From Colwellia sp. (GTDB lineage: Bacteria; Pseudomonadota; Gammaproteobacteria; Enterobacterales; Alteromonadaceae), in assembly GCA_029938115.1 (NCBI GenBank), contig JAPYOP010000022.1, forward strand, positions 1 through 64,000: DNA of 64,000 nucleotides. Direction: 5' to 3'. Shown piece after piece: positions 47,399 through 58,371 of the stretch. The notes beneath the pieces are model-generated. The model worked only from the letters and a program-made list of their open reading frames with translations, made no database searches and was not told the origin of the DNA. Numbering within the stretch: the first letter of the stretch is position 1; each line of letters starts with the position of its first letter. A program made the translations under genes and the position numbers.

Positions 47399-48883
47399 TT
47401 ATTCTTCAGATTCTCTAATTTGAAGTGATAGGATTTTCTCAGTTTCTTGAAGAGCTTCCTTCGATTTAACGTCTAACCAAGTTAATGTATCGTAATAACG
47501 GCGAATATTTTCTACATAATGCACCGGCTCTTTACCACGAGCGTAACCATATTTAGTATTTTTATAATATTTCTTCTGCTGCAACAAAGGCAAACGAGTT
47601 TTTACTTCGACCCAACGATCTGGATCGCCACCTTGCTGCTGCGTAATAATGCGCGCATCATTTAAATGACCAAAACCGACATTGTAAGAAGCAAGCGCAA
47701 ACCACACTCGGTCGGGGTTTTGAATTCTATCAGGCATTTTAGCTATCATGCGCTTAAAGTATTTACTGCCACCGCGAATACTTTGTTCAGCATCTAAACG
47801 ACTTTTAATACCCATTTGTTTAGCCGTAGCCAACGTCAACATCATCATGCCGCGAACTCCGGTATGAGAACGAGCATGCGGTCGCCAATGAGACTCTTGA
47901 TAACTAATGGCCGCCAATAACCGCCAGTCGATTTCTTGACCATACTTTTCAAATATTGGCTGATATTTAGGTAATTTGGTCTCAACCGCTTTAATAAAGG
48001 TGCGAGTTTCGACGTAATTAAATTGCTCTATATGACCATAATATTTGTCGTCAAGTGCCAACAAAGTGCCATCGTGGTGCACTTGGCCAAAAAACTCCAC
48101 TAAACTTGCTAAAGTGGCATCATCACTATTTTTACTTACCATCCACGCTAAAGGCTCTGCTTTTTTGATGGTAAAGCCAACACTGATTTCAGGATAATAA
48201 CGACGGTTCACCGCCAAGGTATTACTATCAACAATGGTGTAATCAATTTCACCATTGAGTAATTTTGTTAATAACTCTTCGCTATCAAAATCAATCGTTT
48301 CAAACCAATTAAGATCAGGGTTAACTTGTTTAAGTACTTGTAAATTTTCAGCATGACTAGAGCTAGACGTCACGGTTAAGTTACCCGATAAATCGCTAAT
48401 TTTTCTCGGTCTAACATTGCCTTGTTTGAACACCAGTTTTTGACTAACACTTTCATAGCTTGGTGCAAAGCGAAAACGTGATAAGCGCTTATCAGTAACA
48501 GATAAACCGGCGGCAAGTAAATCAACTTCACCTGTGTTTAACTTTATAAATAATTCGTCAAGGGAGTAACTGGGGACAATTTTCAACTCAACATTGAGGT
48601 AGTCTGCATACTTTTTTGCCAGTTCATATTCAAAACCGGCATAACTATTTACCTCCATGTCATTATTTTGAAGATGAGATCGTTGAATATCATTGCCCTG
48701 CAAATAAAAGCTATTAGGTCCATATAAGGTACCAACACTGACATAACCACGTTCAATAATACGAGCGAAACTAGCCTGCTGACTTTTTTCACCACAAGAA
48801 AATAGCACGCTTAACAAAAAGAAAGTAATAAACAATCTCTTCATGATAAAGGCCATTTTTTGATTAAAACTGATAAATTTCAT
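47399..48883 (-). CDS. mltF: Membrane-bound lytic murein transglycosylase F
   Basis: Lipobox-like [14 protein letters not shown]_bac_3 domain, C-terminal SLT domain ([29 protein letters not shown]); start may be 48844. Confidence 0.92.
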   Translation of the reverse strand: MKFISFNQKMAFIMKRLFITFFLLSVLFSCGEKSQQASFARIIERGYVSVGTLYGPNSFYLQGNDIQRSHLQNNDMEVNSYAGFEYELAKKYADYLNVELKIVPSYSLDELFIKLNTGEVDLLAAGLSVTDKRLSRFRFAPSYESVSQKLVFKQGNVRPRKISDLSGNLTVTSSSSHAENLQVLKQVNPDLNWFETIDFDSEELLTKLLNGEIDYTIVDSNTLAVNRRYYPEISVGFTIKKAEPLAWMVSKNSDDATLASLVEFFGQVHHDGTLLALDDKYYGHIEQFNYVETRTFIKAVETKLPKYQPIFEKYGQEIDWRLLAAISYQESHWRPHARSHTGVRGMMMLTLATAKQMGIKSRLDAEQSIRGGSKYFKRMIAKMPDRIQNPDRVWFALASYNVGFGHLNDARIITQQQGGDPDRWVEVKTRLPLLQQKKYYKNTKYGYARGKEPVHYVENIRRYYDTLTWLDVKSKEALQETEKILSLQIRESEE

Positions 48884-48978
48884 ACTTTAATTGTCGCGTG
48901 TATTACCTTGTTAGCCAAGCCTTTTTTTTCTACATCTTTTAATGGCGATTTTTTTAACTAATCAAACAGCATTTTCAA

Positions 48979-49007
48979 TTAACAAAGGCGTGCTTTTCAA
49001 CTATAAT
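48979..49007 (+). promoter_or_regulatory. Candidate sigma70 promoter for purL (TTAACA-N17-TATAAT)
   Basis: -35 TTAACA, 17-bp spacer, perfect -10 TATAAT; GCGAAATTTTCGC palindrome at 49012-49024 just downstream. Confidence 0.55.
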
Positions 49008-49078
49008 ACGCGCGAAATTTTCGCTTAGGCTAAACTTAACTTTAGCCTAATTGTATATAAACGAAAACCCCATATAAA

Positions 49079-52000
49079 TTGGTGATTAACCCTATGACGA
49101 TGTTAATTAAAAACCTTCGTGGCGCTCCAGCACTTTCTGAATTTAGAGTACAAAAACTATTGGCTCAATGTGCTGATTTAGCACTACCAGTAATTGATAT
49201 TTATGCTGAGTTTGCTCATTTTGCAAAACTTAATGAAACATTAACGACTGACGAAGAAAACGTTTTACAGCAACTATTAACTTACGGCCCGACTATTGAA
49301 GAGCATGAGCCACAAGGTCAGTTTTTATTAGTTACACCTCGTCCGGGCACCATTTCACCTTGGTCATCTAAGTCAACAGACATTGCCCATAACTGTGGTT
49401 TGGCAAAGGTTGAGCGCTTAGAGCGCGGCATGGCTTACTACATCAGCCTTACCGAAGGCGCTAACTTATCGGTTGAACAAAAAACACAACTTAGCTCACT
49501 GTTACATGATCGCATGATGGAAAGTGTTTTTAATGACTTTAGTGATGCTGAGCAATTATTCGCTAGCTCAGAGCCAGGAAAATTAACCGCTATCGATATT
49601 GAAAATGGCGGTAAAAATGCACTCGTTACAGCAAATATAGAATTAGGTTTAGCGCTTGCCGACGACGAAGTTAATTACTTATTTGAAAACTTTAGCAAAC
49701 TAGGTCGTAACCCACACGATATAGAACTTTACATGTTTGCCCAAGCTAATTCAGAGCATTGTCGTCATAAAATATTCAACGCTGACTGGACTATTGATGG
49801 CGTGAAGCAACCTAAATCATTATTTAAAATGATCCGCAATACCCACGAAATCAACCCTGATTATGTTTTAAGTGCTTATAAAGATAATGCGGCGGTTATG
49901 GTGGGTAATAAAGGAGGTCGTTTTTTCCCAAATCCTGAAACCAACGAATACGGCTACAACTTTGAAGACATTCAAATACTAATGAAGGTTGAAACGCATA
50001 ATCATCCTACCGCTATTTCCCCATATCCGGGCGCAGCAACAGGGAGTGGTGGTGAAATTAGAGATGAAGGCGCAACAGGTATAGGCTCTAAACCAAAAGC
50101 TGGTTTAGTCGGTTTTTCCGTTTCTAACTTACGTATTCCAAATTTTGAACAACCTTGGGAAACTGACTTTGGCAAACCAAGTCGTATTGTTTCTGCCTTT
50201 GATATTATGATTGAAGGCCCTTTAGGTGGTGCAGCGTTTAACAATGAATTTGGCCGTCCTGCTATTTTAGGTTACTTTCGTACTTATGAAGAAGAAGTAA
50301 ATTCTTTTAACGGCACAGAAGTGCGCGGTTATCACAAGCCAATTATGCTTGCTGGTGGTTTAGGTAACATTCGTGATGAACATGTGCAAAAACGCGAAAT
50401 TATTGTTGGCGCTAACTTAATTGCCCTTGGTGGCCCTGCCATGAACATTGGTTTAGGTGGCGGCGCAGCATCGTCAATGGCTTCAGGTCAATCAGCTGAA
50501 AGTTTAGATTTTGCTTCCGTGCAGCGTGAAAATCCAGAAATGGAACGTCGTTGTCAGGAAGTTATCGATAAATGTTGGCAGCTAGGAGAACAAAATCCAA
50601 TCGCTTTTATCCATGATGTTGGCGCTGGTGGTTTATCAAATGCTTTCCCTGAGCTTGTTTCTGATGGCGGTCGTGGCGGTGTATTCGAGCTTCGCAACGT
50701 ACCTAATGATGAACGTAGCATGGCACCTCATGAAATTTGGTGTAATGAATCACAAGAGCGTTATGTCATTGCCGTATCTGACATAAACCTAGCTACTTTC
50801 GAGAAAATATGCGCCCGTGAACGCGCCCCCTATGCTGTAGTAGGTAGAGCAACAGAAGAACTGCAATTAACCGTTACTGATGAACATTTTGCCGGTGATG
50901 ATAAGTTAGACACCCCAATTGACTTACCTCTTGAGGTTTTATTAGGTAAAACCCCAAAAATTTATAAAGACGTTAAAACAGCAACAGCGAAAGGTGATGA
51001 ATTAAACCTAGCTGAAATCAGTTTAGAAGATGCCGCTAATCGTATTTTATCTTTACCAACAGTTGCTGAAAAAACTTTCTTAATTACCATTGGTGATCGC
51101 TCAGTAACCGGTATGGTAAATCGTGACCAAATGGTTGGTCCTTGGCAAGTACCTGTAGCCGATTGTGGCGTTACCGCTTCTGCTCTTGACTCTTACCATG
51201 GCGAAGCAATGTCGTTAGGTGAACGTACGCCAGTCGCTTTATTAAACTTTGGCGCTTCGGCTCGTTTGGCAGTAGCCGAGTCATTAACGAACATTGCAGG
51301 AACTGACATTGGTGATTTAAACCGCATTAAGTTATCGGCAAACTGGATGTCACCAGCAGGTCATCCAGGTGAAGATGCAGGTTTATATGAAGCTGTAAAA
51401 GCGATTGGTGAAGAACTTTGTCCCGCGCTAGGTTTAACTATTCCAGTTGGTAAAGACTCTATGTCAATGAAAACCAAATGGGATGAAAACGGTGAACAGA
51501 AGTCAGTGACTTCTCCAATGTCATTAATCATTACTGCCTTTGGTGTTGTTGAAGATATTCGCAAAACAGTCACTCCGCAGTTACGTACTGATTTAGGTCT
51601 TTCTAATGAAGAGACACGTTTAGTTGCCATTGATTTATCAAAAGGTAAAAACCGTTTAGGTGGTTCATGTTTAGCACAAGTTTATAAACAACTTGGCAAT
51701 GAAACACCTGATGTTGATAGCCCAGAGGTATTAAAAGGTTTCTTCAACGCTATGCAAACACTTGTTCGTGAAGAAAAGCTTATTGCCTATCACGATATTT
51801 CTGACGGTGGTTTATTTACTACTGTTTGTGAAATGGCATTTGCAGGTCATACCGGTGTTGACTTCGACATCAGTAAACTAAGCGGTGATAACGTTTCAGC
51901 ATTGTTTAATGAAGAACTTGGCGCAGTAATGCAAATTCGTGAAAGTGATGTCGATGCTATTCACGCAATTTTATCTGAGCATGGCATTTTAGATTGCTGC

Positions 52001-53050
52001 ACTGTGATTGGCCGCATCAATAACGAAGATACCATTCGCTTTACTCGTGACGAAAAAATAATACTAGAAAATTCACGTACTTATTACCGCACTACATGGG
52101 CACAAACTACGTATAGAATGCAATCAATGCGTGATAATCCAGAATGTGCACAAGAAGAGCATGATGTTAAGTTTGATACTGAAGATCCGGGGTTACAAGC
52201 CGAATTAAGTTTTGATATAAACGAAGATATTGTTGCCGACCTCATTGCAAGTGATGCGCAAAACAGTACTAACCCACGCATTGCTATTTTACGTGAGCAA
52301 GGTGTTAACTCGCAGGTTGAAATGGCAGCCGCTTTTGACCGTGCAGGTTTTGTCGCAATTGATGTGCATATGTCTGATATTTTATCTGGTCGTACAGATT
52401 TAGCTGACTTTAACGGTTTAGTTGCTTGTGGCGGTTTCTCTTACGGTGATGTATTAGGAGCTGGAGAAGGTTGGGCAAAATCAATTTTGTTCAACGCGAA
52501 CGCAAAGGCTATGTTCAAAGCGTTCTTTGAACGTGAAGATACCTTTTCTTTAGGGGTATGTAACGGCTGTCAAATGATGTCGAACCTAAAAGAAATTATT
52601 CCAGGTAGTGATGCATGGCCACGCTTTGTGCAAAATAAATCAGAGCGTTTTGAAGCACGCTTTTCATTAGTTGAAATTCAAGAAAGCCCGTCTGTATTGT
52701 TTAAAGGCATGGCTGGTTCGGTAATGCCTATTGCCGTTTCTCATGGTGAAGGCCGCACTGAATTTAGTGGTGATGAAGCTATTGATGCTGCTAACAACTC
52801 TGGCACTGTATCAATACGCTACATTAATAACTACGGTGATGTTACTGAAACTTACCCTGCTAACCCGAACGGCTCAGTAGATGGCATTACCTCATTAACC
52901 ACAATTGATGGTCGTGTAACGATTATGATGCCGCATCCTGAACGTGTGTTTAGAACGGTCGCCAATTCATGGCATCCAGATAGCTGGGGTGAAGATTCAC
53001 CTTGGGTGCGTATGTTCCGCAACGCTCGTAAGTTTATAGGCGAAAAGTAA
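49079..53050 (+). CDS. purL: Phosphoribosylformylglycinamidine synthase
   Basis: [55 protein letters not shown]-terminal GATase ([12 protein letters not shown]); likely translation start at ATG 49094. Confidence 0.98.
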   Translation: MVINPMTMLIKNLRGAPALSEFRVQKLLAQCADLALPVIDIYAEFAHFAKLNETLTTDEENVLQQLLTYGPTIEEHEPQGQFLLVTPRPGTISPWSSKSTDIAHNCGLAKVERLERGMAYYISLTEGANLSVEQKTQLSSLLHDRMMESVFNDFSDAEQLFASSEPGKLTAIDIENGGKNALVTANIELGLALADDEVNYLFENFSKLGRNPHDIELYMFAQANSEHCRHKIFNADWTIDGVKQPKSLFKMIRNTHEINPDYVLSAYKDNAAVMVGNKGGRFFPNPETNEYGYNFEDIQILMKVETHNHPTAISPYPGAATGSGGEIRDEGATGIGSKPKAGLVGFSVSNLRIPNFEQPWETDFGKPSRIVSAFDIMIEGPLGGAAFNNEFGRPAILGYFRTYEEEVNSFNGTEVRGYHKPIMLAGGLGNIRDEHVQKREIIVGANLIALGGPAMNIGLGGGAASSMASGQSAESLDFASVQRENPEMERRCQEVIDKCWQLGEQNPIAFIHDVGAGGLSNAFPELVSDGGRGGVFELRNVPNDERSMAPHEIWCNESQERYVIAVSDINLATFEKICARERAPYAVVGRATEELQLTVTDEHFAGDDKLDTPIDLPLEVLLGKTPKIYKDVKTATAKGDELNLAEISLEDAANRILSLPTVAEKTFLITIGDRSVTGMVNRDQMVGPWQVPVADCGVTASALDSYHGEAMSLGERTPVALLNFGASARLAVAESLTNIAGTDIGDLNRIKLSANWMSPAGHPGEDAGLYEAVKAIGEELCPALGLTIPVGKDSMSMKTKWDENGEQKSVTSPMSLIITAFGVVEDIRKTVTPQLRTDLGLSNEETRLVAIDLSKGKNRLGGSCLAQVYKQLGNETPDVDSPEVLKGFFNAMQTLVREEKLIAYHDISDGGLFTTVCEMAFAGHTGVDFDISKLSGDNVSALFNEELGAVMQIRESDVDAIHAILSEHGILDCCTVIGRINNEDTIRFTRDEKIILENSRTYYRTTWAQTTYRMQSMRDNPECAQEEHDVKFDTEDPGLQAELSFDINEDIVADLIASDAQNSTNPRIAILREQGVNSQVEMAAAFDRAGFVAIDVHMSDILSGRTDLADFNGLVACGGFSYGDVLGAGEGWAKSILFNANAKAMFKAFFEREDTFSLGVCNGCQMMSNLKEIIPGSDAWPRFVQNKSERFEARFSLVEIQESPSVLFKGMAGSVMPIAVSHGEGRTEFSGDEAIDAANNSGTVSIRYINNYGDVTETYPANPNGSVDGITSLTTIDGRVTIMMPHPERVFRTVANSWHPDSWGEDSPWVRMFRNARKFIGEK

Positions 53051-53065
53051 AGTTACGATAAAGTA

Positions 53066-53139
53066 AAGTTTCGGGTTGCGAAGAATCACTTAGCTAGTAG
53101 TATAGTGTTTTCGTAACTCGTAACTCATAACTTAAAAAG
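53066..53139. repeat. Copy of the GTTGCGAA/TTCGTAACTCG intergenic repeat family
   Basis: gtttcgggttgcgaag...ttttcgtaactcgtaactcataactta; similar words at 34.9 kb and 62.2 kb. Confidence 0.55.
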
Positions 53140-53144
53140 AGGCC

Positions 53145-54002
53145 ATGATGCAATTTACCGATAGTCATTGTCACCTTGATTTTACTGAGTTTAGCCATGA
53201 CCTCCCTAAGTTGCTTCAACAATGCTTCGCGCAAAATATTCATCGTATCATTGTGCCGAGTGTTAAACCTGAGCATTGGCAAAGGGTATTAACTTTAGCT
53301 AATGAAAAAAACACTGAAGTAAACATTGCTTGCGCTTTAGGTTTTCACCCTTGGTTTTTGATCCTTCAAGACTTGGACCTTTCAAAAAAATTACACCTCA
53401 AAAATCTTGACCTTACTTTTCAAGAACAACAACTCAGGCAAGCCATTTCCAAAAACCGTAATAAAATCATCGCTATTGGTGAATGTGGTATTGATGTTTT
53501 TAAAGCGAAAAAGAATACCGAAAACGAACAAGCATTCAATGAAAACCTGAATCTGCAACAAGCATTTTTTGAGATGCAACTTGTCCTTGCAAAAGAAAAC
53601 AATTTACCCGTTATTGTCCACCACTGTCAGTCGCATCAGCTAATTTTGCCCTTATTAAAGCAGCATAAACTTGAAAAGCTTGGCGTTATCCATGCTTTTT
53701 CAGGTAGCTATCAGCAAGCAAAAGATTACATTGATTTAGGTTTTAAGTTGGGTATTGGCGGCACCATTACTTATCCAAGAGCTAAAAAAACAATTAATAC
53801 TATTAAGCGCTTACCTTTATCAAGTCTATTATTAGAAACTGATGCCCCCGCAATGCCGCCCCTAGGTCAGCAAGGAATGATCAATTCACCGCTAAACTTA
53901 ATTAAAGTCTTTCAAGCGCTAACTTTAATAAGAGACGAACCAGAAGAGTTCATTGCAGAGCAATTAGACGTTAACGTAGAACAATTATTTTTTAGCGAGT
54001 GA
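53145..54002 (+). CDS. TatD family hydrolase
   Basis: TDSHCHLDFTEF, IGECGIDVF, VIVHHCQSH, HAFSGSYQQAKDYIDLGFKLGIGGTITYPRA, LLLETDAPAMPP. Confidence 0.94.
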   Translation: MMQFTDSHCHLDFTEFSHDLPKLLQQCFAQNIHRIIVPSVKPEHWQRVLTLANEKNTEVNIACALGFHPWFLILQDLDLSKKLHLKNLDLTFQEQQLRQAISKNRNKIIAIGECGIDVFKAKKNTENEQAFNENLNLQQAFFEMQLVLAKENNLPVIVHHCQSHQLILPLLKQHKLEKLGVIHAFSGSYQQAKDYIDLGFKLGIGGTITYPRAKKTINTIKRLPLSSLLLETDAPAMPPLGQQGMINSPLNLIKVFQALTLIRDEPEEFIAEQLDVNVEQLFFSE

Positions 54003-54653
54003 ATCTAATTGAGGTGCTCTAAAGCCTTGGCGGCTAAAGCGGTTTAATCCTCTAGTCAGTAAGAAACCGACCAAGCCTGCAATAATTAATAATAATCGCG
54101 ACAGAGTTTGGCTTTCATCACTGTTTTTAGAAATTTCAGAGGTTAAGTAAGATTTCTCAACGGTTAACCTAACATAACCAACTAAGCTTTCAGTGCGTAT
54201 TTCTTGAATAAAGGGAACGTACTGTCTGCTTTTATTAAGTGTTCTCAGGCTTTCATCTATACCATATAGCAGTTTTATAGAAGCACTTGCCTCACCACTT
54301 GCTTCAGATTTAATCAAGAGTAAACCAGTTTGATCATATAAATGTATTTGCTTAATAAAATCAGTTTTTACTAGGCTATTTAAGTATGACTGCATTTGTG
54401 CATTACGAGCCTTTTTACTCATCGATGATTTATTTTCAGTCAAAAATACCGAGATACCGACAGTGGTTTGCTGTAAAAACTTCTCAGCTATCATTTCAAA
54501 ATGTTGCTGTAAAACTTGTTCACTCTTTTGAGCATTGGCCACCCAGAGTGTCATCAAAACGACTATAAGCAAAATTGCACTAACTAATTGCAGAATTTTA
54601 TTATAAATTGACGATAGTTTAGGGTATAAAGGCTGTTCTGATTTATTCATCAT
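53985..54653 (-). CDS. YtjB/SMP family inner-membrane protein
   Basis: 222 aa with two TM segments and a periplasmic loop; divergent to serB as commonly seen for ytjB. Confidence 0.75.
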   Translation of the reverse strand: MMNKSEQPLYPKLSSIYNKILQLVSAILLIVVLMTLWVANAQKSEQVLQQHFEMIAEKFLQQTTVGISVFLTENKSSMSKKARNAQMQSYLNSLVKTDFIKQIHLYDQTGLLLIKSEASGEASASIKLLYGIDESLRTLNKSRQYVPFIQEIRTESLVGYVRLTVEKSYLTSEISKNSDESQTLSRLLLIIAGLVGFLLTRGLNRFSRQGFRAPQLDSLAKK

Positions 54654-54700
54654 AAACTTGCATGGAATATCTACTCATGCCTTTATAATAGAGAGTTAAC

Positions 54701-55720
54701 GTGTCTTTTTCTACTAATGTATCCTTTTCTACTAATATATTGCCTTTATCACTTGATAAATACTTTGCACAAAATGAAATTCAAGGTGATTTACCCACTA
54801 GTTTTGCGCTAAGTGATGGTGATTTAACATTGAATGAAAAACTTGTTGCTAAAAAATTGCCGCAAGAATTAGTGGTGTTTTCTAATTTATCTTTGGAAAA
54901 TTTACTAGCACTGCAAAATAACTGTCATTTGAGTATTGAGTCTTTACAGATAATAAATACGCGTAATAAACAGACTAGTTATCGTTTTGGTATCAGTAGT
55001 GATGATTTTGTTAAATCTCGTCAAGCCCTTGCTGACTTCACCCTAGCGATAAAGATAGAAGCCGCTTTAATTCAAAAGGCACCAAAACTAAACGAACCCG
55101 GTTTACTGGTCATGGATATGGACTCTACCACCATTGAAATTGAATGCATTGACGAAATAGCTAAATTGGCAGGGGTTGGTGAACAAGTATCTGCGGTAAC
55201 TGAACTCGCTATGCAGGGCGAGTTAGATTTCGCACAAAGTTTATATCAGCGCGTGGCAACATTAGAAAATTCCCCCGAAACAATTCTTGCTGATGTCGCA
55301 AAAAACATCCCCTTAATGGCAGGATTAGAGAGTTTAATTACTGAGCTTAAAAAGCACAATTGGCGCATTGCAGTTGCATCAGGAGGTTTTACTTATTTTG
55401 CAGATCACCTTAAAGAAATGTTAGCGCTTGATGACACTTTCGCTAATGTTCTAGAAATTATCGACGGAAAACTGACGGGGAAAGTATTAGGCAGTGTGGT
55501 TGATGCACAAGTAAAAGCAGATTCATTATTATTATTAGCAAAAAAATATCAAATACCTGCATCACAAACTGTTGCTATGGGCGATGGTGCAAATGATTTA
55601 GTGATGATGGCAGCCGCAAGTTTTGGTGTGGCTTTTCATGCTAAGCCTATCGTGTTATCGCAAGCGGACAGTAGTATTAATCAGCAAGGGCTAGATTGTT
55701 TATTACACTGGTTAGCGTAA
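54701..55720 (+). CDS. serB: Phosphoserine phosphatase
   Basis: LLVMDMDSTTIEIECIDEIAKLAGVGEQV, VASGGFTYFADHL, AMGDGANDLVMMAAASFGVAFHAKP. Confidence 0.96.
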   Translation: MSFSTNVSFSTNILPLSLDKYFAQNEIQGDLPTSFALSDGDLTLNEKLVAKKLPQELVVFSNLSLENLLALQNNCHLSIESLQIINTRNKQTSYRFGISSDDFVKSRQALADFTLAIKIEAALIQKAPKLNEPGLLVMDMDSTTIEIECIDEIAKLAGVGEQVSAVTELAMQGELDFAQSLYQRVATLENSPETILADVAKNIPLMAGLESLITELKKHNWRIAVASGGFTYFADHLKEMLALDDTFANVLEIIDGKLTGKVLGSVVDAQVKADSLLLLAKKYQIPASQTVAMGDGANDLVMMAAASFGVAFHAKPIVLSQADSSINQQGLDCLLHWLA

Positions 55721-55730
55721 AGTAATCATA

Positions 55731-58181
55731 TTAAAGCCCATGACTAAACAAAACTTCATGGGTAATATCAAGGTATTGAATAGCAGCAACAACACTCCAA
55801 ATATCTTGCTCCATTTGCTTACTACGATGAAGTGCATAAGAGCTGATATAGCTTAGTTCGGTATTTAAATATTCTATATCTGGCTCATTTGTTCGTGATA
55901 TTTTTAACTGCAAACAAAAAAAGTGACCTTTTTCTAAAGCTTGCTTTATAAAGTTTTTTCTTAAGTCAGGTTCGCTCAATTCACTGTCAAATTTGCCTCT
56001 AACAGCTTCATCGACTTGTTTTGCTTTACTATCGATAGAAATATACAAAACTTCAGAAATAGGCTCTTTATTAACGATCAGCTTTTTTAAACATGACTCA
56101 AGAAAATTATCTTTATATAGTTTTGTCATTAAGGGGTAAAAGTTATAGTAATTTTTCCTATCGCTCAATTTTTTCAACTGCTGCGAAAATTCATCACTAT
56201 CATCATTAGCCACTAACGCATCAACTTTATAGCGACTACCACTCGTTTGAACAATTAATGCCGGTATTTGTATGCTTTGAGTATAGTGTGTACGTAAAGC
56301 TTCAGCTAAACCAGGTACTAAGAATACATAATCATCTGGAGATAATTTATCTTTGTTTTTAGATATTAATAATTTAAAGAAAGAGCGTCCGGTATGCTGA
56401 TGTTCTTTAACATAGGCCCGCAAATTAAGAATGTTTTTTTTCTTATTGGTTTTTATTATGATGTAAGGTAATTTATTTAGATCATAAGCTGAGGTGATCT
56501 TTTGCAGGCTAGGAAAAGCTATGTAAACAACTTCACCGGCAGACAGTACCGCACTAGTTTCTAATTCAATCTTCAAACCTGAGACAGAAAAATCAACCGC
56601 TGTGCCTTTCCATTTAACATTTTCACATTCTACTATGGCTGGAGTATTATAAATAAACCGAGCCTCTTGTCGCTGATTTTTATACGTTACACCTAGCTCT
56701 TCCACTACTATTTTGTCTTTTAAACGCTTGTGACCAAACTTTTTCAACTTACTTACTTCTATCCCATCAACTGAAAAGTCTTGATATTGCTCTCTAGATG
56801 TTTGATGAGTTATATCACTGACCGTAATAGCAAATGATAAAGATTCAAAACAGGACAACACCTCTGTTGAAGGTGGCAAGTTTAAGTGCTGCTTTTTTAA
56901 TTCTAGCGTATTAGATAAAGTAAAAGGTGAATAAATTTTGGATCTATCAATGTCAAAATAAGTTAATTGTGTGACCGCAAATGAACTCTTTTTAGCCGCA
57001 AATGTCAAAAATGTTGAAAAAAAGTCATCCTCTTTCGCTAATTGATCTTCATCTATTGTATAGAAAAAATCCTTACCCTGATTTTGATGAATAAAGCTAT
57101 AAATTCGTAAAGGCTTACCCTGTTTATACTTTTTCAATAAACGCTCTAGGCGCTCTTCATTCAGTAAAAATTGTAAATTAGAGTGATTGTCTTCATCTTG
57201 CCAATACTGAAAAGTGGGTTGATTGTTATTTGTTGTTAACGCATAACGAGGGTGTATAGCATTAGCCGTCCGTTCAAAAAAAATGGGTAACTCATTTATT
57301 TTAGGCAACAAATATTGCTCAAAAGTTCTCGCTTGTAAAGCTGCAAGAGTATTTTCTAAATTAATTTTATAGCGACGTTTATTTCCTTGAATATAACCCA
57401 ATAAAAATCGTTCAAATGAGTCTTCATCTGAAGCCTCTATTCTTTGGCAACCCACAAGTTGAGTAGTCGCATCACTATGAATATTTTTAACTTGATAAAC
57501 CAATGGTTCATCGCTACCAAACTGGAAGTCACTTTCAAGCCCTTTATAAAGAACCGTTATTTGCTGATCAATATAAATAGAACCCATACCATTTATACGA
57601 AACTTTAAGCCTGAAACACTTAAATCGATACTGCTAACGACTTTTTGCTGATTCTTGTCTAAAACGATAACCAAAGAAGTAACAAAGTTCATTCGCTCTT
57701 CTTTTCTATCATGGTATTGATTAAGCGGGAACAGAGTGACTGGGTACTGAGTTTTATCTTGAGATTTTTTAGACAAATCTGCCGGGGCTTCTTTAGCGTT
57801 AGACTCCCCTACTTTATTCTGTTCTTTTTGATAAATAACACGAAAGTTATTTTCAGTGTTTTTTACTGCTTCATAAACACCAAAGGTATAACCTTTGTAT
57901 TGATCAACATTCTCTTCAAAAACACCAACAGCAATATCATCTAAAAAATGACTTTGTCCACTATATTGAAATAATTTACAATCACCATCCACTAGGCCTC
58001 GTAAATCAATAGAACGGGTACAAGCACCAGATAAACGTTTCAATTCCATTTTTAATAGAAATTTTTCCGTTTTTGGCATGTTTTTAGTGCTTTGAGTAAA
58101 CTTAATATCAAAAGTCGGCTTACTAACTTCACCACGAAAGCTAGTAATTATTTTTTGATATTTTGAAAAGTCTGTAGTCAT
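55731..58181 (-). CDS. Large protein with two PilZ (c-di-GMP receptor) domains
   Basis: RKEER...DLSVSGLKF and RQEAR...DFSVSGLKI, both RxxxR/[DN]xSxxG signatures. Confidence 0.88.
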   Translation of the reverse strand: MTTDFSKYQKIITSFRGEVSKPTFDIKFTQSTKNMPKTEKFLLKMELKRLSGACTRSIDLRGLVDGDCKLFQYSGQSHFLDDIAVGVFEENVDQYKGYTFGVYEAVKNTENNFRVIYQKEQNKVGESNAKEAPADLSKKSQDKTQYPVTLFPLNQYHDRKEERMNFVTSLVIVLDKNQQKVVSSIDLSVSGLKFRINGMGSIYIDQQITVLYKGLESDFQFGSDEPLVYQVKNIHSDATTQLVGCQRIEASDEDSFERFLLGYIQGNKRRYKINLENTLAALQARTFEQYLLPKINELPIFFERTANAIHPRYALTTNNNQPTFQYWQDEDNHSNLQFLLNEERLERLLKKYKQGKPLRIYSFIHQNQGKDFFYTIDEDQLAKEDDFFSTFLTFAAKKSSFAVTQLTYFDIDRSKIYSPFTLSNTLELKKQHLNLPPSTEVLSCFESLSFAITVSDITHQTSREQYQDFSVDGIEVSKLKKFGHKRLKDKIVVEELGVTYKNQRQEARFIYNTPAIVECENVKWKGTAVDFSVSGLKIELETSAVLSAGEVVYIAFPSLQKITSAYDLNKLPYIIIKTNKKKNILNLRAYVKEHQHTGRSFFKLLISKNKDKLSPDDYVFLVPGLAEALRTHYTQSIQIPALIVQTSGSRYKVDALVANDDSDEFSQQLKKLSDRKNYYNFYPLMTKLYKDNFLESCLKKLIVNKEPISEVLYISIDSKAKQVDEAVRGKFDSELSEPDLRKNFIKQALEKGHFFCLQLKISRTNEPDIEYLNTELSYISSYALHRSKQMEQDIWSVVAAIQYLDITHEVLFSHGL

Positions 58182-58371
58182 GAAATAATATTTTGTTTTC
58201 TGTTAATTGCTATTCTAATTTAAGTATTAATGCGACATCAAATAGCATTATAATTTAAACAGTTAAAATTGCATTACAATTTGAACTATTTAAATTCAGC
58301 AATAGGTTTAATAATGATCATTAAATAAAGCAATTATTGTGCCTGAAACAATCCCAAAATAAAGAGAATTT

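Noticed and set aside
50002-50244. Antisense ORFs in purL (also 51361-51630 and 52084-52281)
   Set aside because: Shadow ORFs of a strongly conserved gene; no independent support.
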